From Clostridia bacterium (lineage in GTDB: Bacteria; Bacillota; Clostridia; Lachnospirales; Anaerotignaceae), in assembly GCA_022651385.1 (NCBI GenBank), contig JALCQR010000010.1, positions 1 to 64,000 of the forward strand: 64,000 nt of DNA, written 5' to 3'. The position numbers and the translations under genes are program-made. Below the pieces are notes generated by a model. It was not told the DNA's origin and searched no databases. It saw only the letters and a program-made list of their open reading frames with translations. How positions within the stretch are numbered: position 1 is the first letter of the stretch; the number at the start of each line of letters is the position of its first letter. This document shows positions 26,179 to 34,444 of this stretch, in pieces.

Positions 26179-26609
26179 TTAAAAAGCTCCTCTTTATACA
26201 TATTTTTATATTCTTCAAACATATTATAAAAATCCGGATTTTGCTTTTTTAAATTTATAAGTTTGCCGCTTTTGTCAAGAAAACAATGTTTGCTTTCCCC
26301 AATGGCACATATTTTCCCGGTATCCCTGTTTCTCATTTTATAACCGACTGTTAAACGTATACCGTTAAATTCAGGTATAAAAGTATAGATTTCTATGTAA
26401 TCATCAAAGTGCACCATGTCTTTATAATCACATTTGATATTAAGCACAGGGCTGATTATTCCAAGCTTTTCCATTAATTTATAGCTCATACCCAATTCTT
26501 CCATCATATATACGCGTGCTTCTTCCATCCATCTTATAAAATTTGAATGGTGAATTATTCCCATTTGGTCTGTTTCATAATACTGGGCATGATGTACAAA
26601 AAATTCCAT
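26175..26609 (-). CDS. Acyl-CoA thioesterase, 4HBT/YbgC hotdog family
   Basis: 144 residues, single hotdog fold. The catalytic-helix motif YYETDQMGIIHHSNFIRWME is characteristic: Asp in TDxMGxxHHxxY/F acts in catalysis. Family enzymes hydrolyse short acyl-CoA or 4-hydroxybenzoyl-CoA thioesters. The longest frame starts five codons upstream at a TTG that lies inside the GGGAGGA ribosome site; the ATG at 26609 is the real start. Confidence 0.85.
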   Translation of the reverse strand: MEFFVHHAQYYETDQMGIIHHSNFIRWMEEARVYMMEELGMSYKLMEKLGIISPVLNIKCDYKDMVHFDDYIEIYTFIPEFNGIRLTVGYKMRNRDTGKICAIGESKHCFLDKSGKLINLKKQNPDFYNMFEEYKNMYKEELFK

Positions 26610-26638
26610 TTTAAATCCTCCCAAAAAAACAAATAATA

Positions 26639-27478
26639 CTATTTAACAGTTAAATTTATACCGTCACTGTGTACAATAACGTTTTTGGTATCCGCTTCAT
26701 AAACTTCGGCACCAAGTTTTTTAAGTGTTTTTAATACAGCTTCATCAGCAGGATGCTCTTTTGAGCATGTTATAACAGCAATCTTAGGCTTTACTGTTTT
26801 AAAAAAATCGTCGCTGTTTTCTGCTTCTCTGCCGTGATGAGGCACTTTTAGGTAGTCATACTGCCCCAATCCGTCTTTAAGAAGCTCTTTTATCCTTTTC
26901 TTTTCGGCATCTCCGGCAAACAAGAACGATTTTTCACCGTAATATACTGACGTGACAAGCGAAAAATCATTGTCGCCGTTTTTTTCAAAATCATGTTTAG
27001 GCACAGATATTACCAATTTCATGTCGCCTATAGTAATTTTTGTGTCTTTTGTAAGCTTGTCGCTTTTTATGCCTTTTTCATTCATTGCCTGTATATATTG
27101 TTTGTAGTCTTTGTTGCTTCCCTCATAATTCGGCTGTATTATTTTTTTAACATCAATATTTTTTATTATTCCGTCGGCACCTCCAACATGGTCTTTGTCA
27201 AAATGAGTAATTATAAGACAGTCCAAAGATGTAATATTATATTTATTAAGATAATTCAATATTGTTTTGGTATCTTCATCCATACCTGTATCAATCATAA
27301 CAGCATTTGAGCCGTTTCGCAATAAAATGCAGTCTGCCTTTCCTATTCCGAGTACCGACACATCAAGGCCGTCTGTTTTTGATTTCTCTGTTTGTTCAAG
27401 CTGATTTTTTTTAGCTCCTGAACATCCGGTAAAAGCAGATACTAAAGCCAAGAACATACATAAAAAAACTTTTCTCAT
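26639..27478 (-). CDS. MBL-fold lipoprotein (ComEC C-terminal-like)
   Basis: 279 residues. Signal peptide ending in a lipobox (SAFTGC, Cys about residue 19), so anchored outside the membrane. The metallo-beta-lactamase domain shows HFDKDHVGGADG (HxxxDH) and VPHHGRE, plus LFAGD, matching ComEC/Rec2-type secreted hydrolases that may act on nucleotides or cell-wall phosphodiesters. A longer frame (to 27550) has no ribosome site; GGAGG precedes the ATG at 27478. Confidence 0.85.
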   Translation of the reverse strand: MRKVFLCMFLALVSAFTGCSGAKKNQLEQTEKSKTDGLDVSVLGIGKADCILLRNGSNAVMIDTGMDEDTKTILNYLNKYNITSLDCLIITHFDKDHVGGADGIIKNIDVKKIIQPNYEGSNKDYKQYIQAMNEKGIKSDKLTKDTKITIGDMKLVISVPKHDFEKNGDNDFSLVTSVYYGEKSFLFAGDAEKKRIKELLKDGLGQYDYLKVPHHGREAENSDDFFKTVKPKIAVITCSKEHPADEAVLKTLKKLGAEVYEADTKNVIVHSDGINLTVK

Positions 27479-27631
27479 TTTTTCCTCCGAATTGCTTTTT
27501 ATCATTTTTAAACATTGATATAAGATTTTGAATTTTATAATATCACACATATATGATAAAACTGTGAAAAAATATAAGTTTAATGTTTTAATTTTAGGGC
27601 CTCAGCTGCACAGTACACAAATATGTAAACG

Positions 27632-27976
27632 TTATTTTTCCTCAATTTTAGTTACTTTTATATCCGCAAGCTCCGCAATAGCTTCAATCTCGCTTTCTTC
27701 TATATCTCTTTTGGCAATTAGGGCCAAAATGCCTTTACTGTAATCACATTTTACAAATATTCCGTCGTTATCGTTAAAATAATGTTCCACTCTTTCGGCA
27801 TCCATTTTGTTTTCTATGCCGTCGGCATATATCTTAAAACAATGTTTTATGTCATCGTTTATATTATTCTTATGTATATTCTTTTTGCCTGTTAATTCTG
27901 TATTCCTGCTGTAGCAGTTTCTCGTTACAATAATTATTAAAACCACAAAAACAAAAGCAAGAATTTTTATTGTCAT
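27632..27976 (-). CDS. Small membrane-anchored hypothetical protein
   Basis: 114 residues: one N-terminal transmembrane segment (about residues 3-20, ILAFVFVVLIIIV) and a polar extracytoplasmic or cytoplasmic tail ending DIKVTKIEEK. Not recognised. AAAGGA precedes the ATG at 27976; a longer frame would run into the terminator of the next gene at 28003-28043, so the shorter start is preferred. Confidence 0.6.
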   Translation of the reverse strand: MTIKILAFVFVVLIIIVTRNCYSRNTELTGKKNIHKNNINDDIKHCFKIYADGIENKMDAERVEHYFNDNDGIFVKCDYSKGILALIAKRDIEESEIEAIAELADIKVTKIEEK

Positions 27977-28002
27977 CTGCTTCAATCCTTTCATATAATA
28001 CA

Positions 28003-28043
28003 AAAAGGCCCGATACAAATTTAAAATTTAGTATCGGGCTTTT
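28003..28043 (-). terminator. Terminator after the siroheme-reductase-like frame
   Basis: Minus-strand 12-bp stem AAAAGCCCGATAC / GTATCGGGCCTTTT with T tail. Confidence 0.88.
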
Positions 28044-28057
28044 ATTTTATGTTTTAA

Positions 28058-29062
28058 TCAGCAGGTAGCGCCTCCGACAAGGTGAAGCTGAGCCCCTAAT
28101 ATTTCAGCCTTCCTTTTAAGTATATCATCACTTAAAAGCTGAGATTGCACATTCTCAAATCCAAGCCTCTCAATTGTATCTGCAAAACGCTCGCCTGTCT
28201 TTCCCTGTTCTCTGAAAAGAAGAATAGCTTTTTCAACTGCTAAAAGGGCTTCGGTTTCAGATGCAAATATTTTTTCAAGTGCTTTCCCCTGTTTTACTTT
28301 TTTGCCCCAGCGGCCTCCAATGTATATCTTATATCCCTTTTGTCCGCTTTCAATGGCATTAAAAGTACATTTACCTATACATCTTCCGCAGTTATTGCAT
28401 TTTTCTTTGTCGATTACAAGTTTTCCGTTTTCAACTTTAGCTATATTAATAGGACATGCTTCTTCTACTTTACAGTCTTTGCATCCTCTGCACATATTGG
28501 AATTATATACAGGTATTCGCTGACCAATAATGCCAACATCGTTTAGATTTGGCTTTACGCAGTTATTCGGACACCCGCCAACGGCAATCTTGAATTTATG
28601 CGGAAGTTTAACGTCAGAATAGCCCTTATAGAACATCTCGTGTACTTTCAGCGAAAGCGCAAATGTATCTATAAGCCCATACTGACATGTAGTTCCTTTG
28701 CATGATACCACAGGACGCACTTTTGAACCTGTACCGCCTGTTTCAAGTCCGGCCTTTGAGAGGAAATCCATAATTTCGTCTATCTTTTCATATGGCACGC
28801 CCAGAATCTCAATTGTCTGACGGCTCGTCATTGCAATTTCGCCGCTTCCGAATTTTTCAGCAGCTTCCGCAATACACTTGCTTTCAGAAGCTGTTATTTT
28901 ACCGTTTCTCGTAATTACACGGCAGCTGAAATTATTTGTACCTCTGTTGTTTAAAAAACCAAATGCTTTTACTCTTTTAATATTTTCAGGTAAAACTGTC
29001 GTTTGGCTTTTTTCAGCTGCAACAATGTCAAAGTCTGCGCATTTATTTTCAGGATTATTTAT
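28058..29062 (-). CDS. Siroheme/ferredoxin reductase-like frame without a start codon (NirA/AsrC-type)
   Basis: The frame is open from 29074 to the stop at 28058 but has no ATG, GTG or TTG until codon 28831, which falls inside a conserved motif (EIAMTSRQTIEILG). Translation upstream of it is clearly homologous in style: TVLPENIKRVKAFGF, NNFSCRVITRNGKI, IAEAAEKFGSGEIAM, the nitrite/sulfite reductase ferredoxin-like half domain. The siroheme/4Fe-4S Cys set (SCKGTTCQYG; GGCPNNCVK) and two 4Fe-4S motifs (CRGCKDCKVEEACP; CNNCGRCIGKC) follow. The frame starts in the A11 run that ends the upstream gene, in the -1 frame, so it is probably made as an extension of it or disrupted by a one-base error. 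Confidence 0.72.
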   Translation of the reverse strand: MNNPENKCADFDIVAAEKSQTTVLPENIKRVKAFGFLNNRGTNNFSCRVITRNGKITASESKCIAEAAEKFGSGEIAMTSRQTIEILGVPYEKIDEIMDFLSKAGLETGGTGSKVRPVVSCKGTTCQYGLIDTFALSLKVHEMFYKGYSDVKLPHKFKIAVGGCPNNCVKPNLNDVGIIGQRIPVYNSNMCRGCKDCKVEEACPINIAKVENGKLVIDKEKCNNCGRCIGKCTFNAIESGQKGYKIYIGGRWGKKVKQGKALEKIFASETEALLAVEKAILLFREQGKTGERFADTIERLGFENVQSQLLSDDILKRKAEILGAQLHLVGGATC

Positions 29063-30705
29063 TTTTTTTTTTCGTCAACCACAACATCATTAAAGAATGA
29101 AGCACCTTCAAGAACAACTGTATTCTTGTATCCGAAAGCCTTTAATCTAAGCTGTAGAAGATAAGCAAGTCTTGCTCTCTTGCAGACAAGAAGAATCTTA
29201 TCGTCTTTTTCAAGACCTTCAACAGGGCCGTTTGTCTCGCTTAAAACCACATGCAAAGCACCCTGAATGGTCGGTACATTCTGAGCGTCTACAATCTTGT
29301 ATCCTTTTGCAGCTCCTGCAAGGAATTCAGAAGGTGTCATGCTTACAAGTACGCCGTTTATCTTGTTAAGAATTACATTTACAGCCAAAACAACAGGATG
29401 AATAGCTGTTGAGAAAGGAGGAGCATAAGCAAGGTCAAGGTCTTCCAAATTCTCCAAAGTAGCACCCATAGAAATTGCCGTAGCGCCGATATCAATCATT
29501 TTATCAACTTCTCCGGCACCGACAGCCTGCATTCCAAGAAGCTTATGAGTTTTTCTGTCGGCAGTAAGTTTAATTGAAACAAAAGCCGAACCCGGATAAT
29601 AATGTGCCTTGTCATCGGTAACAGTAAGAGCAGTTACAACATCATAGCCCATTTCTTTTGCGGCTTTTTCGCTAAGTCCTGTCCTTGCGGCATTTACTTC
29701 AGGAAGCTTAACTATAGCTGTTCCCAATACGCCCTTGTAATGCTTGTCTATTCCGCATATAACCTGTGCAAGCACACGTCCTTCCATGTTCGCGGCAGAG
29801 CCCATAGGTGCCCACTGCGGTTTTCCTGTCTGGAAATTTCTTGTTGTAACACAGTCGCCGGCAGCATATACGTCAGGAATGCTTGTTTTCATTTGGTCGT
29901 CAATCTTTAATGTGCCGTTTGGCATCATTTCAATTCCTGTATCTTTGAGGAAAGCCGTGTTTGCCCTTATTCCAAGTGAAAGCACAACAATATCAGCCTC
30001 AAGAAGTCCTTTGTCTGTCTTGACGCCTTCGGCTTTGTCTGTGCCTGCTATTGACTCCATCTTTGTTGAAACAAGAACTTTTATTCCGTTTCTCTTTAAA
30101 ACACGTTCGCAGTATTCGGATATTTCAGGGTCAAAATTTGTAATCACATGGTCTGCAAGGTCAATTACAGTTACATCAAGTCCCTGCTTTTTAAGATTCT
30201 GAGCAACTTCAAGACCAATAAATCCTCCGCCTGCAACAACTGCTTTTTTAGCATTTGTGTTTACCATGTATTCTCTTAAATCAATTGCATCGTCAGGCGT
30301 ACGCATTTTAAATACTCCCGGAAGCTGTACGCCCGGCATTTTCGGTACAATTGAAGATGCACCTGTCGAAATTACACATTTATCATAATCATATACTTCT
30401 TCTGCACCTGTATTGACATTTTTTGCATAAACTTTTTTTGCCTTAGCATCAAGTTTATATGCATCTCTTCCTACAAGCACATCGGCACCTGTAAGCCCTT
30501 TGAATTTTTCCGGTGTATTTACAATAAGGCCGCTTTTGTCTGCAATAACGTTTCCTACATAGTACGGTAAACCGCAGCCTGCATATGATATATCCATGCC
30601 TTTTGTTATTATGAGTACATCTGCGTCACGGTTAATACGTTTAATTTTTGCCGCTGTTTTAGTACCTGCAGCAACTCCACCTATTATTAGTACTTTCACA
30701 TTCAA
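29059..30705 (-). CDS. CoA-disulfide reductase-like flavoprotein with C-terminal rhodanese
   Basis: 548 residues. FAD domain with GGVAAGTKTAAKIKR at the N-terminus, the redox Cys in YAGCGLPYYVGN (about residue 44), NADH-binding VVAGGGFIGLEVAQNLKKQ, FAD loop AAGDCVTTRNFQ, dimerisation domain to about residue 450, then a rhodanese domain with the active Cys in LLVCKRARLAYLLQLR. CoADR-Rhd proteins reduce CoA-disulfide, CoA-persulfide or polysulfide with NADH. The stop lies directly after an 11-A run (29062-29072 on the plus strand as T); see the finding on the downstream frame. Strong GGAGG site. Confidence 0.88.
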   Translation of the reverse strand: MNVKVLIIGGVAAGTKTAAKIKRINRDADVLIITKGMDISYAGCGLPYYVGNVIADKSGLIVNTPEKFKGLTGADVLVGRDAYKLDAKAKKVYAKNVNTGAEEVYDYDKCVISTGASSIVPKMPGVQLPGVFKMRTPDDAIDLREYMVNTNAKKAVVAGGGFIGLEVAQNLKKQGLDVTVIDLADHVITNFDPEISEYCERVLKRNGIKVLVSTKMESIAGTDKAEGVKTDKGLLEADIVVLSLGIRANTAFLKDTGIEMMPNGTLKIDDQMKTSIPDVYAAGDCVTTRNFQTGKPQWAPMGSAANMEGRVLAQVICGIDKHYKGVLGTAIVKLPEVNAARTGLSEKAAKEMGYDVVTALTVTDDKAHYYPGSAFVSIKLTADRKTHKLLGMQAVGAGEVDKMIDIGATAISMGATLENLEDLDLAYAPPFSTAIHPVVLAVNVILNKINGVLVSMTPSEFLAGAAKGYKIVDAQNVPTIQGALHVVLSETNGPVEGLEKDDKILLVCKRARLAYLLQLRLKAFGYKNTVVLEGASFFNDVVVDEKKK

Positions 30706-30880
30706 CGCCTCCTAATGTATTTATACTTTTCAATTTTCATGCTTTTTATGACATTATAACACCAATATTATTATTAATATACTGTTTTTTTGTTATATAA
30801 ACCATAACCATTTTGATATGTATTTCTAAAACATTGCTAAAAACAAAGCATTGTTTTATAATTATTTTGGAGGTGTAGAA

Positions 30881-31537
30881 ATGAAAAACAGTGAAAGAAT
30901 ATTTGCTTTGGCAAACCCAATATGGGAAAAATGCTTTGAGCATCCCTTTGTAAAGGGAATAGCCGACGGCACTTTAAATATAGAAAGATTCAGGTTTTAT
31001 ATGGTACAGGATCATCTTTATCTAATGCAGTATGCAAAGCTTTTTGCTCTCGGGCTTATAAAAAGCCAGAAAGAAAAAGATATACGTCTTTTTGCATCAT
31101 TAATAAGCGACACTCTTGATACCGAAAACGCCGTACATAGAGAATACCTTAAAACTTTAGGTATTACACGTGAAATGATAGACCAGACAAAAACGGCTCT
31201 CGTAACCGAAAGCTACACAAATTATATGCTGTCGGTCGGATTCTCTCAGGGAGTGGCCGAAATATCGGCGGCAGTTCTTGCCTGCTCATGGAGTTATAAA
31301 ATTATAGGAGACTGGTGTCTTGCAAATTCAAAGAACAAAAATAAGTTTTTCTCACCATGGATAGATGAGTACACATCAGAAAGCTATAATCACAGTAATG
31401 ACGTTATAATTGATTTTATTGACAAATTAACCGAAAAATATACGGAAGAACAAATGCTTAATATTGAAAATATAGTCACAAATTGCAGCCGTTATGAACT
31501 GCAGTTTTGGGATATGGCATGGAATATGGAGTATTAA
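30881..31537 (+). CDS. tenA: Aminopyrimidine aminohydrolase / thiaminase II (TenA)
   Basis: 218 residues, TenA length and fold. The nucleophilic Cys is in AAVLACSWSYKIIG (about residue 128), and the catalytic Glu near the C-terminus in RYELQFWDMAW. N-terminal FRFYMVQDHLYLMQYAKLF is the usual first helix pair. TenA salvages hydroxymethylpyrimidine from degraded thiamin. The frame opens ten codons earlier, but GGAGGTG fixes the ATG at 30881. It is far from thiD in this window but fits the same pathway as the TPP-regulated transporter. Confidence 0.92.
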   Translation: MKNSERIFALANPIWEKCFEHPFVKGIADGTLNIERFRFYMVQDHLYLMQYAKLFALGLIKSQKEKDIRLFASLISDTLDTENAVHREYLKTLGITREMIDQTKTALVTESYTNYMLSVGFSQGVAEISAAVLACSWSYKIIGDWCLANSKNKNKFFSPWIDEYTSESYNHSNDVIIDFIDKLTEKYTEEQMLNIENIVTNCSRYELQFWDMAWNMEY

Positions 31538-31569
31538 ACAAAAAGCGTACCATATAATTTATGGTACGC
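31538..31569 (-). terminator. Terminator of the NCS2 permease gene
   Basis: Minus-strand stem GCGTACCAT / ATGGTACGC, then TTTTTGTTT. Confidence 0.85.
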
Positions 31570-31583
31570 CTACTTGCATATAT

Positions 31584-32918
31584 TTAAAGAATTAGCTTAA
31601 GGAAGAACAATATAGCAACAATTATAATAACAGGGTTAAGCTCTTTGCTTCTGCCTGAAATAACTTTAAGTAATACATATGAAAGTGTACCGAATACAAG
31701 ACCGTCGGATATACTGTAAGCCACAACCATCATTATTATTGTAATGAAAGCAGGGAAACCTTCAGTGTAATCTTTAAAGTCTATTTTAACAACCGATTCC
31801 ATCATAAATAAACCTACAGTTATGAGTGCCGGAGTTGTGGCAAATGACGGTATAGATGTAATAATCGGAGATAAGAACAATGCCAAAAGAAAAAGTATCC
31901 CTACCACAACCGATGTAAGGCCTGTCCTTCCGCCGTCTGAGACACCAGATGCACTTTCTACAAAAGTAGTAACTGTTGATGTACCCAAAACTGCGCCTGC
32001 CGTAGTGGCAACGGCATCAGCCATAAGAGCACCTTTTATTTTCGGAAGCTTTCCGTTTTTATCAATATATCCCGCTTTTTCAGATACACCTATAAGTGTT
32101 CCAATTGTATCAAATACGTCAACAAACAAAAATGAGAATATAACAGTTGCAAACTCAAATGAGAAAATATTGTGTAAATCTATTTTAAAGAATACAGGAG
32201 CAAGACTTGGCGGAGCTGATACTATTCCTGAAGGAATAAGAGAGTACATTCCGGCGTCGGCATTTACAACATATATTCCTGTAAGCTGACAAATTATACC
32301 CAATCCGTAAGTTATAAGTATACCCCATAAAAGAGCACCCTTTACTTTTCTTATTACTAATGATACAGTAATTATAGTGCCTATAAGAGCAAGAGCAACA
32401 GGAACGCTCCTTACGCTTCCAAGACCAACAAGCGTAGCTCCATCATCAACAATTATTCCCGCGTTCTGCATACCTATAAACGCTATAAAAAGACCTATGC
32501 CTACACTTGTAGCAGTCTTAAGGTTTTTCGGTATGCAGTTGAATATTGCCTCACGTACATTGACAGCCGAAAGAAGTATAAATATTATGCCTTCAATAAA
32601 TACAGCGCTTAAAGCCGTCTGCCATGAATATCCGTATTTTAATACAACTGTGTATGTAAAATACGCATTCAGGCCCATTCCCGGAGCAAGTGCAAATGGA
32701 TAATTTGCAAAAGCCGCCATTGCAAAAGTACCTATAGCCGAGGCAATGGCAGTTGCAGTAAGTAATGCGCCGGTATCCATTCCTGTTGCACTTAAAATGT
32801 TCGGGTTTACAATAAGGATATATGCCATAGTCATAAATGTAGTAAAACCGGCATAAACTTCAGTCCTTACTGTAGTGTTGTTTTCTTTGAGTTTAAAAAG
32901 ATTCTCAATAAAACCCAT
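31584..32918 (-). CDS. NCS2-family purine/pyrimidine permease
   Basis: 444 residues with about twelve to fourteen hydrophobic segments. The AzgA/PbuG-like subfamily hallmarks are visible: YAGFTTFMTMAYILIVNPNI, NAYFTYTVVL, TSVGIGLFIAFIGMQNAGI and SASGVSDGGRTGLTSV. It probably imports adenine, guanine or hypoxanthine with protons. No purine riboswitch sequence is visible in the 33.0 kb leader. The gene is monocistronic with its own terminator. Confidence 0.88.
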   Translation of the reverse strand: MGFIENLFKLKENNTTVRTEVYAGFTTFMTMAYILIVNPNILSATGMDTGALLTATAIASAIGTFAMAAFANYPFALAPGMGLNAYFTYTVVLKYGYSWQTALSAVFIEGIIFILLSAVNVREAIFNCIPKNLKTATSVGIGLFIAFIGMQNAGIIVDDGATLVGLGSVRSVPVALALIGTIITVSLVIRKVKGALLWGILITYGLGIICQLTGIYVVNADAGMYSLIPSGIVSAPPSLAPVFFKIDLHNIFSFEFATVIFSFLFVDVFDTIGTLIGVSEKAGYIDKNGKLPKIKGALMADAVATTAGAVLGTSTVTTFVESASGVSDGGRTGLTSVVVGILFLLALFLSPIITSIPSFATTPALITVGLFMMESVVKIDFKDYTEGFPAFITIIMMVVAYSISDGLVFGTLSYVLLKVISGRSKELNPVIIIVAILFFLKLIL

Positions 32919-33140
32919 GTTTTCTCCTCCTAAAAAAATAATATATAAAATTATGAAATATTCTTTAATATTAGCAAATATTCAAAATTCTGTCAATTTT
33001 GGTAACGAAAAATTGCGGGCTCATTTGAAAATCAAATCTGTTTTCTTATAAATTTAAAATACAGCAATTTAAAAAAATTTGAAATACTATCATTAATATG
33101 GTAAAATTGATTTAATTATCTATTTGAAAGGGTGATACTT

Positions 33141-33500
33141 GTGGCATTACATGAATCAGGCGAAAATTATCTTGAAACAATACTGATACTTGAAAAACGA
33201 AATGGAATCGCACGTTCCGTTGATGTCGCAAATGAGCTCAATTTTTCAAAACCAAGTGTAAGCCGTGCAGTATCCGTATTAAAAAACTCTGGGCTTGTTA
33301 CCATAGGCAATATCAATCAGCTTGTGCTGACTGACGAAGGCCGAAAAATTGCCGAAAGGATATATGACCGTCACTGCACGATCAAGTCATTTTTAATGAA
33401 AATGGGAGTATGTGAAAAAACCGCTTCCGAAGATGCATGCATGATGGAGCATGATATAAGCGAGGAAACATTCGACTGCATAAAAAAATCTTTAAAATAA
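33141..33500 (+). CDS. Short DtxR/MntR-family metal-dependent regulator
   Basis: 119 residues: winged HTH (GENYLETILILEKRNG, VDVANELNFSKPSVSRAVSV) plus metal-binding dimer helices, without the C-terminal SH3-like domain of DtxR. The metal-site segment reads DACMMEHDIS, with Cys-x-x-Glu-His as in iron-type DtxR/IdeR rather than the Glu-x-x-Glu-His of manganese MntR. Regulates metal uptake; target not adjacent. The GTG at 33141 has AAAGGGTGA well placed; the earlier GTG at 33132 overlaps it. Confidence 0.82.
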   Translation: MALHESGENYLETILILEKRNGIARSVDVANELNFSKPSVSRAVSVLKNSGLVTIGNINQLVLTDEGRKIAERIYDRHCTIKSFLMKMGVCEKTASEDACMMEHDISEETFDCIKKSLK

Positions 33501-33504
33501 TAAT

Positions 33505-33546
33505 AAAAAGCGTATGAGAGAACATTTAATCTTTCATACGCTTTTG
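33505..33546. terminator. Bidirectional terminator, DtxR-like / M23 genes
   Basis: AAAAGCGTATGA / TCATACGCTTTT stem with A and T tails, between convergent genes. Confidence 0.85.
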
Positions 33547-33552
33547 CTTTTC

Positions 33553-34389
33553 TTATTTGGCAAGTGCAGTTTTCGGGTCTATGCTTTCCCCGTTTTGAGT
33601 TACTCCGAAATCCATGTGGTATCCAAGCATTACGCTGTATTTTGACGGTTCGCCTACTACTCCAATTAAATCTCCCTTGTTAACGATGTCGCCTTCCTTA
33701 ACGGCCAGATTTTTGTCAAGCTGACCGTATGTAGTGCGCCATCCGTTGCCGTGGAATACCGTAACCACATATCCGTTTTCATCATCATTTGAAATACTTT
33801 CAACAGTTCCCGCTGCTGCTGCTAAAATTTTTTCGCCTTTGTCGGCTGCTATTGAAATACAGTTGTTTGTTCTGTACTGTTCAAGAGTCTGGTCAAAAAC
33901 AGGTACATCCTCACTGTAATCCATTACTATTTTTCCATTTACAGGCAATGCAAATTCAGGATTCATGCCTGTGTCTTCAGCCTTTGCCGCAGCTTCCTCA
34001 TCAAAGTTTGCATCAGCAGAACTGCCCTTTGTATTTTCTTTTTGCTGTGACTTTGTATTGGTTTCTGGTTTTTCACCTGTCACTTTCTGGTTTTTCTTTT
34101 CAGTGTCTTTGTTATCTGTTTTTTTCTCTTCTGTATTTTTCTTTTCTGTTACTGCACTATTTTTTTGACTACTGCTATTGTTTTCCTCTATTACTTTTTC
34201 TTGTTTGCTGTTTTTGTTTGCAGATACAGGGGCTGTCTGTTCATTTTGTGCGGTTATATTTTGTCTTTCTCTTACATTTTCCCTTTTTGCACTTTTACTG
34301 CCCCATATTCCGGCGCCTACGGCCACTGCAAGTACTAAACATGAAATACCGGCCACAAACGCTTTTTTGCTGTTTGTATTATTTTTCAT
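33553..34389 (-). CDS. spoIIQ: SpoIIQ-like M23/LytM-domain protein with degenerate active site
   Basis: 278 residues. One N-terminal transmembrane helix (about 10-28), a 110-residue Lys/Glu/Asn-rich linker, and a LytM (M23) domain from about residue 145 (PVNGKIVMDYSEDV). The metal-ligand positions of active enzymes are changed: NNCISIAA where a His-x-x-x-Asp is expected, TTYGQLD instead of YxHL, and YHMDFGV instead of HLHFE. This degeneration, the single TM and the neighbour spoIID all fit SpoIIQ, the forespore partner of SpoIIIAH in engulfment. The gene name is inference. Start fixed by GGAGGTG. Confidence 0.75.
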   Translation of the reverse strand: MKNNTNSKKAFVAGISCLVLAVAVGAGIWGSKSAKRENVRERQNITAQNEQTAPVSANKNSKQEKVIEENNSSSQKNSAVTEKKNTEEKKTDNKDTEKKNQKVTGEKPETNTKSQQKENTKGSSADANFDEEAAAKAEDTGMNPEFALPVNGKIVMDYSEDVPVFDQTLEQYRTNNCISIAADKGEKILAAAAGTVESISNDDENGYVVTVFHGNGWRTTYGQLDKNLAVKEGDIVNKGDLIGVVGEPSKYSVMLGYHMDFGVTQNGESIDPKTALAK

Positions 34390-34444
34390 TTTATAAAACA
34401 CCTCCGTCGATAGTAGTATTATTGACGGAAGTGTGACAGCTTAT

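Noticed and set aside
28302-28546. Plus-strand frames across the reductase region
   Set aside because: Shadows of the Cys/Lys-rich reductase and ferredoxin frame.
30746-30943. 65-codon minus-strand frame upstream of tenA
   Set aside because: No ribosome site, overlaps the tenA start region and the promoter DNA, AT-driven composition.
32919-33131. Possible purine riboswitch upstream of the NCS2 permease
   Set aside because: The conserved junction motifs of the guanine/adenine aptamer are not present on either strand.
33789-34436. Long plus-strand frame opposite the SpoIIQ-like gene, Phe/Leu/Cys-rich
   Set aside because: Mirror of the Lys/Glu-rich linker codons on the real minus-strand gene; no start signal.
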